Shown piece by piece: positions 8,270 through 17,593 of a stretch of 64,000 bases of DNA. How positions within the stretch are numbered: position 1 is the stretch's first letter; every line of letters begins with the position of its first letter. The stretch lies in contig NC_014934.1 in the NCBI RefSeq assembly GCF_000186265.1, positions 2,170,001-2,234,000 of the forward strand, given 5' to 3'. Source of the stretch: Cellulophaga algicola DSM 14237 (lineage in GTDB: Bacteria; Bacteroidota; Bacteroidia; Flavobacteriales; Flavobacteriaceae). The translations under genes and the position numbers were made by a program. The notes under the pieces were generated by a model that was not told where the DNA came from, did no database searches, and saw only the letters and a program-made list of their open reading frames with translations.

Positions 8270-9178
8270 TCATGAAGCTTCCGGTAACACAATAGTAAAT
8301 GTGCTACCACTCCCAATCTCACTTTCAATTTTAAGGCGCCCATTATTTTTTTTCAAATAATAAAAACAGCTGCGTAATCCAAAACCAGAACCATTTTCTT
8401 CAGAAGTTCCTTTTGTAGTGTACCAGTTGGTGCCATTTAATATTTTATGTGTTTCTTTTTCAGAGATACCAACACCATTGTCTTTAATGGTAATGTGTAT
8501 TTCTCCGTTAAGTGAACTTGTTTCTACATGTATTTTTCCTTCTTTACCCGTGAACTTTATAGCATTATGCAATACATTTCTAAAGACGAAAGAGAAACTT
8601 TCTTTATCGGCATAGAGCTGTGTTCCTCTACTTTTTAATGTAGTAACAATGTCTTTGTTTTCAATGGCATGCTCTAGTAATTTAAGTGTAGGCTTAATTA
8701 CTTCTAATGCATCAAAATTTGTAAAATCTAAGGGTTTGTTTTGTGTTTGTTTTTGTGACCATTCTAAAAGTCCATTTAAAAAAACATCCAAATGTTCCAA
8801 TTTATCAGAGAGTTGGTTAAGATACATTTTACTTTCCTGTTCCTCTAGTTGGTTATTGACTATCAAATTTAGAATCCCTTTTAAACTGGCTAGAGGAGAC
8901 CTAACATCATGCGAAATTAATAGGAATAATTTTTTATTAATAGCGTCTAGTCGTTCTAGTTCAATATTTTGAGATCTTATTTTTTTAAAATAACGATCTA
9001 TAATTATAGCAATAGGCGTAGCTATAAATATAGGAAGGAATATACTTAAATAGAGGCCTTCCCAGAATTTACCCCAGTTAGCAATAAAATCTGTGATAAG
9101 GTATCCAAGGATTGATAAACTAACACACATCAATACGATGATAATAGGGTGGTGTAACTTATTTTTTAAGGGAAACAT
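8270..9178 (-). CDS. Membrane sensor histidine kinase (paralogue A)
   Basis: This 302-aa protein has two N-terminal membrane helices (about 11-31 and 42-62), no periplasmic sensor domain of any size, then a HisKA domain with LFLLISHDVRSPLASLKG (phospho-acceptor His90) and a HATPase_c domain with N box NVLHNAIKFTG, G1 DNGVGIS and G2 NGSGFGLRSC. It autophosphorylates and passes phosphate to a response regulator, but none is encoded next to it, so it is an orphan. It is a clear duplicate of the kinase at 9619-10524: same length, same residue numbering of His90, and near-identical linker (ERLDAINKKLFLLISHDVRS). Confidence 0.9.
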   Translation of the reverse strand: MFPLKNKLHHPIIIVLMCVSLSILGYLITDFIANWGKFWEGLYLSIFLPIFIATPIAIIIDRYFKKIRSQNIELERLDAINKKLFLLISHDVRSPLASLKGILNLIVNNQLEEQESKMYLNQLSDKLEHLDVFLNGLLEWSQKQTQNKPLDFTNFDALEVIKPTLKLLEHAIENKDIVTTLKSRGTQLYADKESFSFVFRNVLHNAIKFTGKEGKIHVETSSLNGEIHITIKDNGVGISEKETHKILNGTNWYTTKGTSEENGSGFGLRSCFYYLKKNNGRLKIESEIGSGSTFTIVLPEAS

Positions 9179-9382
9179 GATTTGGGTTTTTAAATAAATT
9201 TAATATAGGTTAAGCTGATTTTATTCATTTATGAAGTACAAAATTACACCAATAAAGAAAGAAAAAACCTACAATAAAGTTGAATTGTTACAAGGGCTCG
9301 ATGAATGTCTTTTTTGTAACGATGAACTGTAACCCAGTCATTTCATGGCTATAAATAGGATATTTTACTTAAGTTTCTAAAC

Positions 9383-9475
9383 AAAAAAAGAGCCCGAATC
9401 TACTAAGATTGGGCTCTTTTACGAGAACACTATATGAAAATGAAAATTTTACTAGTAACTAACTAACTAACTAAC
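9383..9475 (-). ncRNA. Candidate small RNA, copy 2
   Basis: The minus-strand promoter TATATTTG (9489-9482) predicts a start near 9475. The body contains the same CATTTTCATATAGTGTTCTC block and a run of GTTA repeats, and ends in a GAGCCC/GGGCTC hairpin (9390-9416) with a T run to 9383. The 5' partner of the closing stem is ATGAG here; it still pairs with CTCGT through a G-U pair. It lies between the two kinase genes. Confidence 0.6.
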
Positions 9476-9481
9476 TCATTT

Positions 9482-9529
9482 CAAATATATAACCGTTAGG
9501 TATTTTTTTAAAATTATTGATGTGTACTA
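9482..9529 (-). promoter_or_regulatory. Promoter of small RNA copy 2
   Basis: TATATTTG (9489-9482), a 20-nt spacer, TTTT and an upstream CATCAAT block reproduce the arrangement of copies 1 and 3. Confidence 0.5.
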
Positions 9530-9618
9530 AGAGAAAATTGTTGTGAAATGAATTAAAAGTGTAATCATAGCTTTAAAAATCATGAAACCACCAATGGTTT
9601 TTCAAATAAATTTATAAA

Positions 9619-10524
9619 TCAACCCTGCGGTAGAACAATTATCATTTTTGTTCCTGCATTTAATTTACTCTCTATTAAAAGTGTTCCATTATTTTTTTTC
9701 AGGTAGTAAAGACATGTTCTTAATCCAAATCCGGATCCATTTTCGTTTGAGGTACCTTTGGTAGTATGCCAATTTTCACCGTCTAGTATTTTTATTATCT
9801 CCTTGTTCGTGATGCCAATGCCAGAATCTTGGATTGTGGTATAGATCTGTTTATTTTTTACAAAAGTTTTAATGATAATCTCTCCATCAATAGGCGTAAA
9901 TTTAATGGCATTGTGTAAAATATTTCTTAGTACAAAAGAGTAGCTCTCTTTATCAGAATATATTTTATAAGCTCCAATATCCATCGTAATTCTAATTTTT
10001 TTAAGCTTGGCAGTAGGCTCCAGTAAATCATGAGTAAGCTTTATGATATCACTACTGTCATACAATGCAAATTCTAAAGGTTTGTTTTGGGTTTGTCTTC
10101 TGGCCCAATTAAGCAAACCATCTAAAAAGGAATTTACATTTTTAATTTTGCTAGAAAGCTCTGAAAAGTAATGTCTAGCTTCTTCAGGGTCTAAATCGTT
10201 ATCCGCTACTAAATCAATAGTGCCGATCAAACTCGCTAGAGGAGATCTAACATCATGTGAAATTAACAGGAATAGCTTCTTATTGATCGTGTCTAAATGC
10301 TCTAATTCTTTTTGTTGAGACTGAAATTTTTTGAAATAGCGATCCATGATTAAAGCAAGGGGCAATGATATTATAATAGGTAGCAGTACCGCTAAATACA
10401 TGCCGAGCCAGAATTTCTGCCAGTGTACAAATAAATCACTCATTACATATCCAGACACCGATAAAAAAAGTGACAATGGAACCACAAATATGGGATGATG
10501 TATTCTTTTCTTTAGCGGGAGCAT
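9619..10524 (-). CDS. Membrane sensor histidine kinase (paralogue B)
   Basis: The architecture is that of the neighbour at 8270-9178: two membrane helices (about 12-31 and 42-60), HisKA with LFLLISHDVRSPLASLIG (His90), HATPase_c with NILHNAIKFTP, DSGIGITN and NGSGFGLRTC. Length is 301 aa. The two genes appear to come from a tandem duplication that included the small-RNA unit in the intergenic space. No response regulator lies nearby. The signal it senses is unknown; the near absence of a periplasmic loop suggests a membrane-level or cytoplasmic cue. Confidence 0.9.
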   Translation of the reverse strand: MLPLKKRIHHPIFVVPLSLFLSVSGYVMSDLFVHWQKFWLGMYLAVLLPIIISLPLALIMDRYFKKFQSQQKELEHLDTINKKLFLLISHDVRSPLASLIGTIDLVADNDLDPEEARHYFSELSSKIKNVNSFLDGLLNWARRQTQNKPLEFALYDSSDIIKLTHDLLEPTAKLKKIRITMDIGAYKIYSDKESYSFVLRNILHNAIKFTPIDGEIIIKTFVKNKQIYTTIQDSGIGITNKEIIKILDGENWHTTKGTSNENGSGFGLRTCLYYLKKNNGTLLIESKLNAGTKMIIVLPQG

Positions 10525-10672
10525 GATCTGTTGGTAAAGGTGATTAATTCAAATTACATCGATAAATTGAAATAATAACGGTAAAAATAGCAGTATTATT
10601 GGGTGTAAGAAACAGAACCGTCGTTTATTTTTTATAAGTTAAAAAATAGATAATCTAGATAGCTTTGAATAG

Positions 10673-10764
10673 AAAAGAGCCCAAATCTATAAAGATTGGG
10701 CTCTTTTACGAGAACACTATATGAAAATGAAAAATTATTATTACTAAATAATTAACTAACTAAC
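10673..10764 (-). ncRNA. Candidate small RNA, copy 3
   Basis: The promoter element TACATTTG (10778-10771) predicts a start near 10764. The body holds the shared CATTTTCATATAGTGTTCTC block, closing pair ACGAG/CTCGT and a GAGCCCAAaTCT hairpin (10677-10703) with TTTT at 10676-10673. It lies between kinase B and the trehalase gene. Confidence 0.6.
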
Positions 10765-10770
10765 TCGTGT

Positions 10771-10815
10771 CAAATGTATAACTGTTCATTGCTTTTTTAA
10801 AACAATTGATGCGTA
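10771..10815 (-). promoter_or_regulatory. Promoter of small RNA copy 3
   Basis: TACATTTG, a 20-nt spacer and TTTT are followed upstream by a GCATCAATTG block matching copies 1 and 2. Confidence 0.5.
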
Positions 10816-10852
10816 AGTAGTAAAACTTGTGGTGAACTGCTTAAAATTTGTT

Positions 10853-12445
10853 TTAATCTTTTTCGTACTGATTTTTTAAGGCTAGATAAACACCATTACT
10901 CCAGCCAAATCCGTCTTGAACTGGATACTCTCCGCCACCAGCATCTAAGGTCATGTCTTCTACATTGTATTTCTCTACAAACTTGCCGGTGTTTGCATAT
11001 ACCTTTTCATTTAAGGCTATCCACCGCGTAGCTATAATTTTTGCTAACTCATGATGTCCGTAGTTTTCTAGCCCTACAATAGTCATCCACTGCAAGGGTG
11101 CCCAGCCATTTGGCGCATCCCATTGTTGACCCGTGTTGTTATTGGAAGTAACAACGCCTCCTGGTTTTAATAAATTATGGGTTATATAGGTGGCTACTCT
11201 ATCTGCCTGTTCTTGGGTTGTCATTTTAAAAAATAAAGGATAAACGGTTGCTAAAGAAATTACACCAGTAGGCTCACTAGTAACCCAATTATAATCCTCA
11301 AAGACCCCCAAGGTTTCATTATAGCTATACCTATTTAAAAATTCTTTACGGTTTTCCATGCTCTTTTTTAACGTTGTGGTGAACTCAGAATCATCCTTAA
11401 AGGCAGTAAGAAGAACATCTTCTAGACCGTACATAAGTGCATTTAAATCTACGGGAAGAATATCGGTGGTTTCAATAGTCTCTATTGTTTTTCCGTCAGC
11501 AAACCATCTAGAAGAATAATCCCATCCAGATTCTGCTCCAGAACGTAAATCGCGATACATTTTTGTTCCTCCAGATGTTTTTTCTACTTGAGTATAATCT
11601 TCTCTGTATGATTCTTGTCTAGGAGTATCTCCTTTGTCATAATACCTATTCAAAACTCCAACAGGTGTGAGTACAACATGATTAATAGCATAGGAGGTAG
11701 ATTCAGCACCATCCATCCAGAATTCATATTCTTTTTTAAGAGGTTCTTTATATTTTTGATAAACACTATCGCCTTTAAACGCTGCTAATAATTTCACCAT
11801 TTGAGAAAAGAACGGAGGCTGAGACCTAGTGATGTAATACGTTCTATTTCCATTTGGGATATGACCAACGGTATTGATAAGGTGGGTAAAATTATCTAAC
11901 ATATTTTCAACCAGTTCAAATTCACCACTTTCTACTAAACCTAACATGGTAAAATAGCTATCCCAATAGTACACTTCTCTAAAACGCCCACCAGGAACTA
12001 TGTAAGATTTTGGTAAAGGAATTAAAGAGCTTAGTTCATTTTCTTGATCAGAATCTCTTTTTAAAACGGGCCATAGTGCAGTTACATGTTCCGCTGCGGT
12101 TTTAGTAGCATCCGATTTAAAATCGGAAGATATAGCTTTTGGGATTTCAAAATTAGTATAGACAAACGTTTTCAAATTGAAAGTAGAATCCTTTTTTTGT
12201 TGCTCGTAGTTGCGTTTAATTTCATCGTAAGGAAATTTTGGGATACAATCCACAAATGTTTTTCCATCATCAAAAACCTGTTCTAATTGAATTTTAGCAA
12301 ATAATTCTCCCAATAACTCATCTGGAGTAGTAATTATATTAAGTTCGGTAGGCGGGGTTTCTATAATAGGTTTTTCGGGAACTTTCTTAACCTCATTTTT
12401 GCAGCCTAGAATAAGGAGCGCAAGCAGCAATACATAATATTTCAT
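10853..12445 (-). CDS. treA: Alpha,alpha-trehalase (GH37), lipoprotein
   Basis: The enzyme hydrolyses trehalose to two glucose units. Both GH37 signatures are visible: PGGRFREVYYWDSYF (about residue 152) and QWDAPNGWAP (about 442). The N-terminus MKYYVLLLALLILGCKNE is a lipoprotein signal with Cys15, placing the enzyme in the periplasm or outer membrane. Length 530 aa fits bacterial periplasmic trehalases. It is a single gene with no sugar transporter beside it; small RNA copy 3 starts about 90 nt past its stop. Confidence 0.93.
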   Translation of the reverse strand: MKYYVLLLALLILGCKNEVKKVPEKPIIETPPTELNIITTPDELLGELFAKIQLEQVFDDGKTFVDCIPKFPYDEIKRNYEQQKKDSTFNLKTFVYTNFEIPKAISSDFKSDATKTAAEHVTALWPVLKRDSDQENELSSLIPLPKSYIVPGGRFREVYYWDSYFTMLGLVESGEFELVENMLDNFTHLINTVGHIPNGNRTYYITRSQPPFFSQMVKLLAAFKGDSVYQKYKEPLKKEYEFWMDGAESTSYAINHVVLTPVGVLNRYYDKGDTPRQESYREDYTQVEKTSGGTKMYRDLRSGAESGWDYSSRWFADGKTIETIETTDILPVDLNALMYGLEDVLLTAFKDDSEFTTTLKKSMENRKEFLNRYSYNETLGVFEDYNWVTSEPTGVISLATVYPLFFKMTTQEQADRVATYITHNLLKPGGVVTSNNNTGQQWDAPNGWAPLQWMTIVGLENYGHHELAKIIATRWIALNEKVYANTGKFVEKYNVEDMTLDAGGGEYPVQDGFGWSNGVYLALKNQYEKD

Positions 12446-12608
12446 AAACGTAACATTAAATCAATAGGGATAAAATTACTATAATTTTTAATGGAGTCAA
12501 TTTTTTGGATGGTATATCCTGCACAAATAGTTGATAAAACCTTAAATTTAACTACTTGTTTAGAAGTATAAGTATTCTGGATAAACTAATTGGTCAAAAT
12601 AGGGAAAC

Positions 12609-14915
12609 ATGGGTGAGGTTAAGGTGCAAAGAAAAGTATCGCTAACAGGAAGTTTAAAATTTAATAACATAAAAGTAGAGGCTCCAGTTACTGTTGCAGC
12701 AGGGGCATTAGGGGTAAAAGAAGCGTTGAAGCATACGTTTAAAGAAATGGGTGTAGTGCGCGCTATGGGCACTTTGCTGAAAATGAATCAGGTAGACGGA
12801 TTTGAATGTCCAAGCTGTGCTTGGCCTGACCCAGAAAAATCCTCGAAGTTTGCAGAATACTGTGAGAATGGCGCAAAAGCACTAGCAGATGAGGCAACAA
12901 CGAATAAGATTGATGCTTCTTTTTTTGCAAAAAATTCTATAGTAGCGTTATCACAACTTACAGATTATGAATTAAATAAATTTGGCCGACTCACAGAACC
13001 GCTATTGTTGGAACCTGGAAGCTTGCATTACCAGCCTATCTCTTGGGAGAATGCATATCAATTAGTGGCAGAAGAACTTGCTGCGATGAAAGATCCTAAT
13101 GAAGCTATTTTTTATACCTCAGGTCGTTCTAGTAATGAAGCGGCTTTTTTATACGGTATGTTTGCTAGGGCTTTAGGAACTAATAATATGCCAGATTGTT
13201 CTAATATGTGCCATGAGTCTAGTGGTGTTGCTTTAGGAGAAACTTTAGGTATTGGTAAGGGGTCTATTAAATTAGAAGATTTGTATGAAGCAGAGGTCGT
13301 TATTGTTGCAGGGCAAAACCCAGGAACAAACCATCCTAGAATGCTTTCTGCTTTAGAAAAATGTAAAGCAAATGGTGGTAAAATTATCAGTATAAATCCA
13401 TTGGAAGAGTCTGGACTTGTTAATTTTAAAAATCCACAACATATAGAAGGGTGGATTGGTAAGCCTATAGATATTGCAGATTTACATTTGCCGGTACGCA
13501 TTAACCAAGATATTCCTTTACTAAAAGCAATAATCAAAAAATTAGCCGCTTTAGATCAACTTGATGCAGCTGTCTTTGATCATGATTTTATCAATCAATA
13601 TACAGATGGGTACGAAGCTTTACTTGCAGATATTCAAAATTTTGATCTTGAAGATTTAATACAACAAACCGGAGTTAATGAAAAACTAATAGATGTAGCG
13701 GTAGAATTTCTTGCTAAGAAATCTAAAATTGTAGTTTGCTGGGCAATGGGGCTTACCCAACATAAAAATGGGGTAGAAACCATACGAGAATTTATAAATT
13801 TATTATTATTGAAAGGGGCAATTGGGAAACCAAATGCAGGTACTTGTCCGGTTCGCGGGCACTCTAATGTGCAAGGTGATAGGAGTGTAGGGATTATGCA
13901 TTTTGTAGATGAAGGACTTAATCAGCGTATTCAAGAACATTTAGGCTTTACGGCCCCTGATCAACCAGGTTATGATGTGGTTAAAGCAATGAAAGCCATG
14001 CATGATGGTAAGGCTAAAGTATTTATGTGTCTTGGTGGTAATTTTTTAATGGCGGCTTCAGATACAACATATACAGCAGAAGCCATTGAAGCTTGTAGTC
14101 TAACAGTGCAGGTGAGTACTAAATTAAACAGAAGTCATTTAGTCACAGGTAAAACAGCATTAATTTTACCAACATACGGCCGTTCTGAAAAGGATGTTAA
14201 AGATGGGAAAGAACGCTTTATAACGGTTGAAAATAGTATGGGACGTGTGCGCCAATCTAAAGGTGTGCTAAAACCAACTTCGGGGAATTTACAAAGTGAG
14301 CCAGATATAATAGCAGGTATTGCGAATGCTTATTTTAAAGGGAATCATGCGGTTGATTGGTTAGCATTAGGAACCGATTATGATTTGATGCGTGAAACTA
14401 TGGATAAAGTAGTGAAAGGTTTTAGTAATACTAATGAGCAATCTAAGGGCGTGGGGTACTATTTACCTAATAATGTACGTAATTTAGACTTTAGCATGCT
14501 TCCTAATGGCAAAGCACAAATTACCCTGAATAAATTACCAGAGCATCAGTTAACATCAGACGAATTTATGTTGATGACCATCCGCTCTCATGATCAATTT
14601 AATACCACAATTTATGGTTTAGACGATCGGTACAGAGGAGTGTATAATGAGCGCCGCGTGGTTTTTATGAATGCGGAAGACATGAAAGAAAAAGGTTTAC
14701 AAAAGCTAGATGTTGTTAACTTAAAAAGTAATTATGACGCTACAGCTCGTATCGCTTTTAATTTTAAAGTTTTGCCGTATGCTATTCCTAAAGGAGATAT
14801 TGCAGCCTATTATCCAGAAACAAATGTATTGGTGCCTTACAATCATTTTGCAGATAGGAGTTTCACTCCCATTAGTAAATCAGTAGTGGTCACGGTAGAA
14901 AAAGTAAAAAAATAA
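12609..14915 (+). CDS. FdhF/YdeP-family molybdopterin oxidoreductase
   Basis: This 768-aa protein matches the FdhF/YdeP family: the N-terminal ECPSCAWPDPEKSSKFAEYCENGAK-type segment, NMCHESSGVALGETLG near residue 200 (the Cys sits where formate dehydrogenases carry the Cys/Sec ligand of molybdenum), CPVRGHSNVQGDRSVG and a C-terminal molydopterin-dinucleotide-binding domain (MTIRSHDQFNTTIYG). There is no Tat signal, so it is probably cytoplasmic. The physiological substrate of YdeP-like enzymes is not established; formate dehydrogenase activity is only inferred from homology. No FdhD or cofactor gene is adjacent. It ends at a bidirectional terminator. Confidence 0.88.
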   Translation: MGEVKVQRKVSLTGSLKFNNIKVEAPVTVAAGALGVKEALKHTFKEMGVVRAMGTLLKMNQVDGFECPSCAWPDPEKSSKFAEYCENGAKALADEATTNKIDASFFAKNSIVALSQLTDYELNKFGRLTEPLLLEPGSLHYQPISWENAYQLVAEELAAMKDPNEAIFYTSGRSSNEAAFLYGMFARALGTNNMPDCSNMCHESSGVALGETLGIGKGSIKLEDLYEAEVVIVAGQNPGTNHPRMLSALEKCKANGGKIISINPLEESGLVNFKNPQHIEGWIGKPIDIADLHLPVRINQDIPLLKAIIKKLAALDQLDAAVFDHDFINQYTDGYEALLADIQNFDLEDLIQQTGVNEKLIDVAVEFLAKKSKIVVCWAMGLTQHKNGVETIREFINLLLLKGAIGKPNAGTCPVRGHSNVQGDRSVGIMHFVDEGLNQRIQEHLGFTAPDQPGYDVVKAMKAMHDGKAKVFMCLGGNFLMAASDTTYTAEAIEACSLTVQVSTKLNRSHLVTGKTALILPTYGRSEKDVKDGKERFITVENSMGRVRQSKGVLKPTSGNLQSEPDIIAGIANAYFKGNHAVDWLALGTDYDLMRETMDKVVKGFSNTNEQSKGVGYYLPNNVRNLDFSMLPNGKAQITLNKLPEHQLTSDEFMLMTIRSHDQFNTTIYGLDDRYRGVYNERRVVFMNAEDMKEKGLQKLDVVNLKSNYDATARIAFNFKVLPYAIPKGDIAAYYPETNVLVPYNHFADRSFTPISKSVVVTVEKVKK

Positions 14916-14946
14916 AAAAGGGAGCCAAATGGCTCCCTTTTTTATT
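14914..14946 (+). terminator. Bidirectional terminator
   Basis: GGGAGCC-AAAT-GGCTCCC (14920-14937) with A and T runs on either side separates two convergent genes. Confidence 0.88.
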
Positions 14947-14963
14947 TACTATTTTTTGACGAT

Positions 14964-15494
14964 TTATTCAAAAGAAGTAAACTTAAATTTTTGTCCGCCT
15001 ACAGAGGCATCAGCCATTAATCCTGCTTTTGGTAAAGCAAACACGGCTACACCGTCTTTGTATTTCGCATTAAAAGCAATTCCTGAACGTACTGCTACAG
15101 CAGAAGCTTCGGCAGCGAAAGAAAATTTGCCTTCTTTAAAGTCATTCAAAGCTTCTTTAGTTTCAAAAAAGATAACCTCAATAATGGATTGGCCACCTGC
15201 TTGAAATCCGATGTTTAATTTTTTAAGATCGGCCATTCCTACTAATCTACCATCCTCATATACCGCACCATTCCCAGAAGCAGCACCAATAATAAATCCG
15301 CCTTTACCTACATTAGGGAAAAGAACATATCCTGCAGAATCTTTAAAGAAATCTGCTAAACCATCATCAGCATTAATTAAAAGCCCTTGAGCTTCTTTTG
15401 CATCATCAATTATTCTTTGATCTTTTACCGTTTGTGCTTGTCCAGCAAAAACAAAAAGAAGTGAAAAAAGTATACTGTATTTTAAAGTTTTCAT
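14964..15494 (-). CDS. SYLF (Ysc84-like) lipid-binding domain protein
   Basis: A signal peptide (MKTLKYSILFSLLFVFAGQAQ) is followed by a SYLF domain: DSAGYVLFPNVGKGGFIIGAA, GNGAVYEDG, IGFQAGGQSIIEVIFFETKEAL and AEASAVAV. SYLF domains bind phosphoinositides in eukaryotes; the bacterial role is unknown, probably at a periplasmic membrane surface. 176 aa is the usual bacterial length. It stands alone. Confidence 0.88.
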   Translation of the reverse strand: MKTLKYSILFSLLFVFAGQAQTVKDQRIIDDAKEAQGLLINADDGLADFFKDSAGYVLFPNVGKGGFIIGAASGNGAVYEDGRLVGMADLKKLNIGFQAGGQSIIEVIFFETKEALNDFKEGKFSFAAEASAVAVRSGIAFNAKYKDGVAVFALPKAGLMADASVGGQKFKFTSFE

Positions 15495-15583
15495 TTTCTA
15501 AGTTTTTAGTTAACCTATATACGCACAAAGTTAGTTTACTTGCTTTTTCAAGTGTACTAAGTTTTTGTTAAAGATATGCGGGT

Positions 15584-16762
15584 CTATTGAAAAGCAGAGA
15601 GGCCTGTTATATCTGCTCCGGTAATTAAAAGATGAATATCATGGGTGCCTTCATAGGTAATTACGCTCTCTAAATTCATCATATGACGCATAATGCTATA
15701 TTCTCCTGAGATTCCCATAGCGCCTAAAACTTGTCTAGCTTCTCTAGCAATTTTCAGTGCCATTTCTACATTATTACGTTTTGCCATAGAAATCTGAGCA
15801 GTGGTCGCTTTTCCTTCATTTTTAAGTTGCCCTAAGCGTAGTGCCATTAATTGCGCTTTAGTAATTTCGGTAATCATTTCTGCTAATTTTTTCTGTTGTA
15901 ATTGTGTTGCAGCAATTGGCTTCCCGAACTGTATGCGCTCTTTGGCATACCGCAAGGCGGTATCGTAACAATCCATAGCAGCTCCAATAGCACCCCAAGC
16001 TATGCCATATCGGGCAGAATCTAGGCATCCAAGTGGAGCACCTAATCCTGTTTTTCCTAAAAGAATATTCTCTTTAGGAACCTTAACATTATCAAATATG
16101 AGTTCGCCAGTAGCACTTGCCCGTAAAGACCATTTATTATGGGTTTCTGGCGTAGAAAACCCTTCCATACCGCGTTCTACAATTAGTCCGTGAATACGTC
16201 CTTCTTCATTTTTTGCCCATACGACAGCAATATCCGCGAAGGGGGAATTTGAAATCCAAAGCTTTGCACCGTTTAGGAGGTAATGATCTCCCATATCTTT
16301 GTATTTGGTTTCCATGCCACTTGGGTTAGAACCATGATTGGGTTCTGTTAACCCAAAGCAACCCATAAATTCTCCGGAAGCTAATTTTGGTAAATATTTT
16401 TTACGTTGTGCTTCATTCCCATAGGCGTAAATAGGATACATTACTAATGAAGATTGTACCGAAGCTGTAGAACGCACACCACTATCGCCGCGTTCTATCT
16501 CTTGCATAATAAGGCCGTAACTAATTTGGTCTAATCCTGCGCCACCATATTCTTGCGGAATATAAGGGCCAAAAGCACCAATTTCTGCCAGACCGCCAAT
16601 AATTTCTTTAGGGAATTCTGCTTTCTGAGCATATTCTTCTATAATAGGAGAAACAGAACGTTTTACCCATTGTCTGGCAGCATCACGAACCAGTTTGTGT
16701 TCTTCTGATAAAAGATCATCAATGTTGTAGTAATCAGGAGCTTCAAATAAATCTGGTCGCAT
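15584..16762 (-). CDS. gcdH: Acyl-CoA dehydrogenase, glutaryl-CoA dehydrogenase type
   Basis: The protein is a 392-aa FAD-dependent acyl-CoA dehydrogenase. Signatures include GCFGLTEPNHGSNPSGMET, LNGAKLWISNSPFADIAVVWAK and the C-terminal YEGTHDIHLLITGADITGL, in which Glu is the catalytic base and the context matches glutaryl-CoA dehydrogenases. It would oxidise and decarboxylate glutaryl-CoA to crotonyl-CoA in lysine/tryptophan degradation, passing electrons to ETF. It lies downstream of no pathway partner, so the substrate assignment rests on family resemblance. Confidence 0.87.
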   Translation of the reverse strand: MRPDLFEAPDYYNIDDLLSEEHKLVRDAARQWVKRSVSPIIEEYAQKAEFPKEIIGGLAEIGAFGPYIPQEYGGAGLDQISYGLIMQEIERGDSGVRSTASVQSSLVMYPIYAYGNEAQRKKYLPKLASGEFMGCFGLTEPNHGSNPSGMETKYKDMGDHYLLNGAKLWISNSPFADIAVVWAKNEEGRIHGLIVERGMEGFSTPETHNKWSLRASATGELIFDNVKVPKENILLGKTGLGAPLGCLDSARYGIAWGAIGAAMDCYDTALRYAKERIQFGKPIAATQLQQKKLAEMITEITKAQLMALRLGQLKNEGKATTAQISMAKRNNVEMALKIAREARQVLGAMGISGEYSIMRHMMNLESVITYEGTHDIHLLITGADITGLSAFQ

Positions 16763-16819
16763 AGCTATGGGTTTTTACCAAAGATAATTAAAGATTTATA
16801 ACATGACAATGCTTAAAAG

Positions 16820-17551
16820 TTACATTTTTAAATAAAAATCCTTAGTAAGGGCTATGTATTCTTGGGTGTATATATTTCGTTCTAATTCTATGACAAGTTC
16901 ATTTGGTGTATATGTACATTCTGTAAATGAAAACTCTAATAGACTTCTTTTAATTTCGGTATTTTTTGTTCCTCTAACCTGTGTAATTCTGTTGGGGAAT
17001 AAATTATTTTGTGCAGCTAAAGCAATAAAATTTTCTTCTTCTTTATAAGGGATAATCGTAGCAAATATCCCTTTGGGAGAAAGTAGTTTGGAAACTCCGG
17101 AAACTAACTCATCAAAAGGTAAGGAAGAGTTTTGACGTGCTTGATCACGAGCGTCATCACCACTAGAAACTTCTTCACTATAAAAAGGTGGGTTAGACAC
17201 TATTACATCATACAACTCTGCTTCCTCAGGGTCTTCCTCGGTATATTCATCTACAAACTCATCAAAACCAGCATGAAAGCAAAATAGGCGATCTCCCCAC
17301 TCTGAAGCTTCAAAGTTTTCGGTACACTGTTCAAAGGCATCACCGTCAAGTTCTATAGCTTCAATGTTTTCGGCGTAGCTTCGTTGCGCTAGCATTAAGG
17401 AGATGACACCAGTTCCTGCGCCAATATCTAGTATACTGTAACTTGTATCCTTTACGGTAGTCCATGCCCCTAAAAGCACCCCGTCTGTGCCTATTTTCAT
17501 AGCGCATTTATCTTGATTAACGGTAAACTGTTTGAAGCGGAAAGGTTTCAT
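16820..17551 (-). CDS. trmN6: tRNA1(Val) (adenine(37)-N6)-methyltransferase
   Basis: This 243-aa SAM-dependent methyltransferase has motif I DIGAGTGVISLMLAQR and the catalytic VSNPPFY motif of N6-adenine methyltransferases. The N-terminal FRFKQFTVNQDKCAMKIGTDGVLLGAW is diagnostic of the YfiC/TrmN6 family, which methylates A37 of tRNA-Val. It is in the cytoplasm and transcribed toward gcdH, 57 nt apart, possibly in one transcript. Confidence 0.9.
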   Translation of the reverse strand: MKPFRFKQFTVNQDKCAMKIGTDGVLLGAWTTVKDTSYSILDIGAGTGVISLMLAQRSYAENIEAIELDGDAFEQCTENFEASEWGDRLFCFHAGFDEFVDEYTEEDPEEAELYDVIVSNPPFYSEEVSSGDDARDQARQNSSLPFDELVSGVSKLLSPKGIFATIIPYKEEENFIALAAQNNLFPNRITQVRGTKNTEIKRSLLEFSFTECTYTPNELVIELERNIYTQEYIALTKDFYLKM

Positions 17552-17593
17552 AAAAGGAATTTAATTTCAAAATTAAGACTTATTTGTTGAGCA

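Noticed and set aside
12500-12608. FNR-type box upstream of the FdhF/YdeP-like gene
   Set aside because: TTGAT-like half-sites are present but no palindrome with the TGAY-N4-RTCA pattern and fixed spacing.
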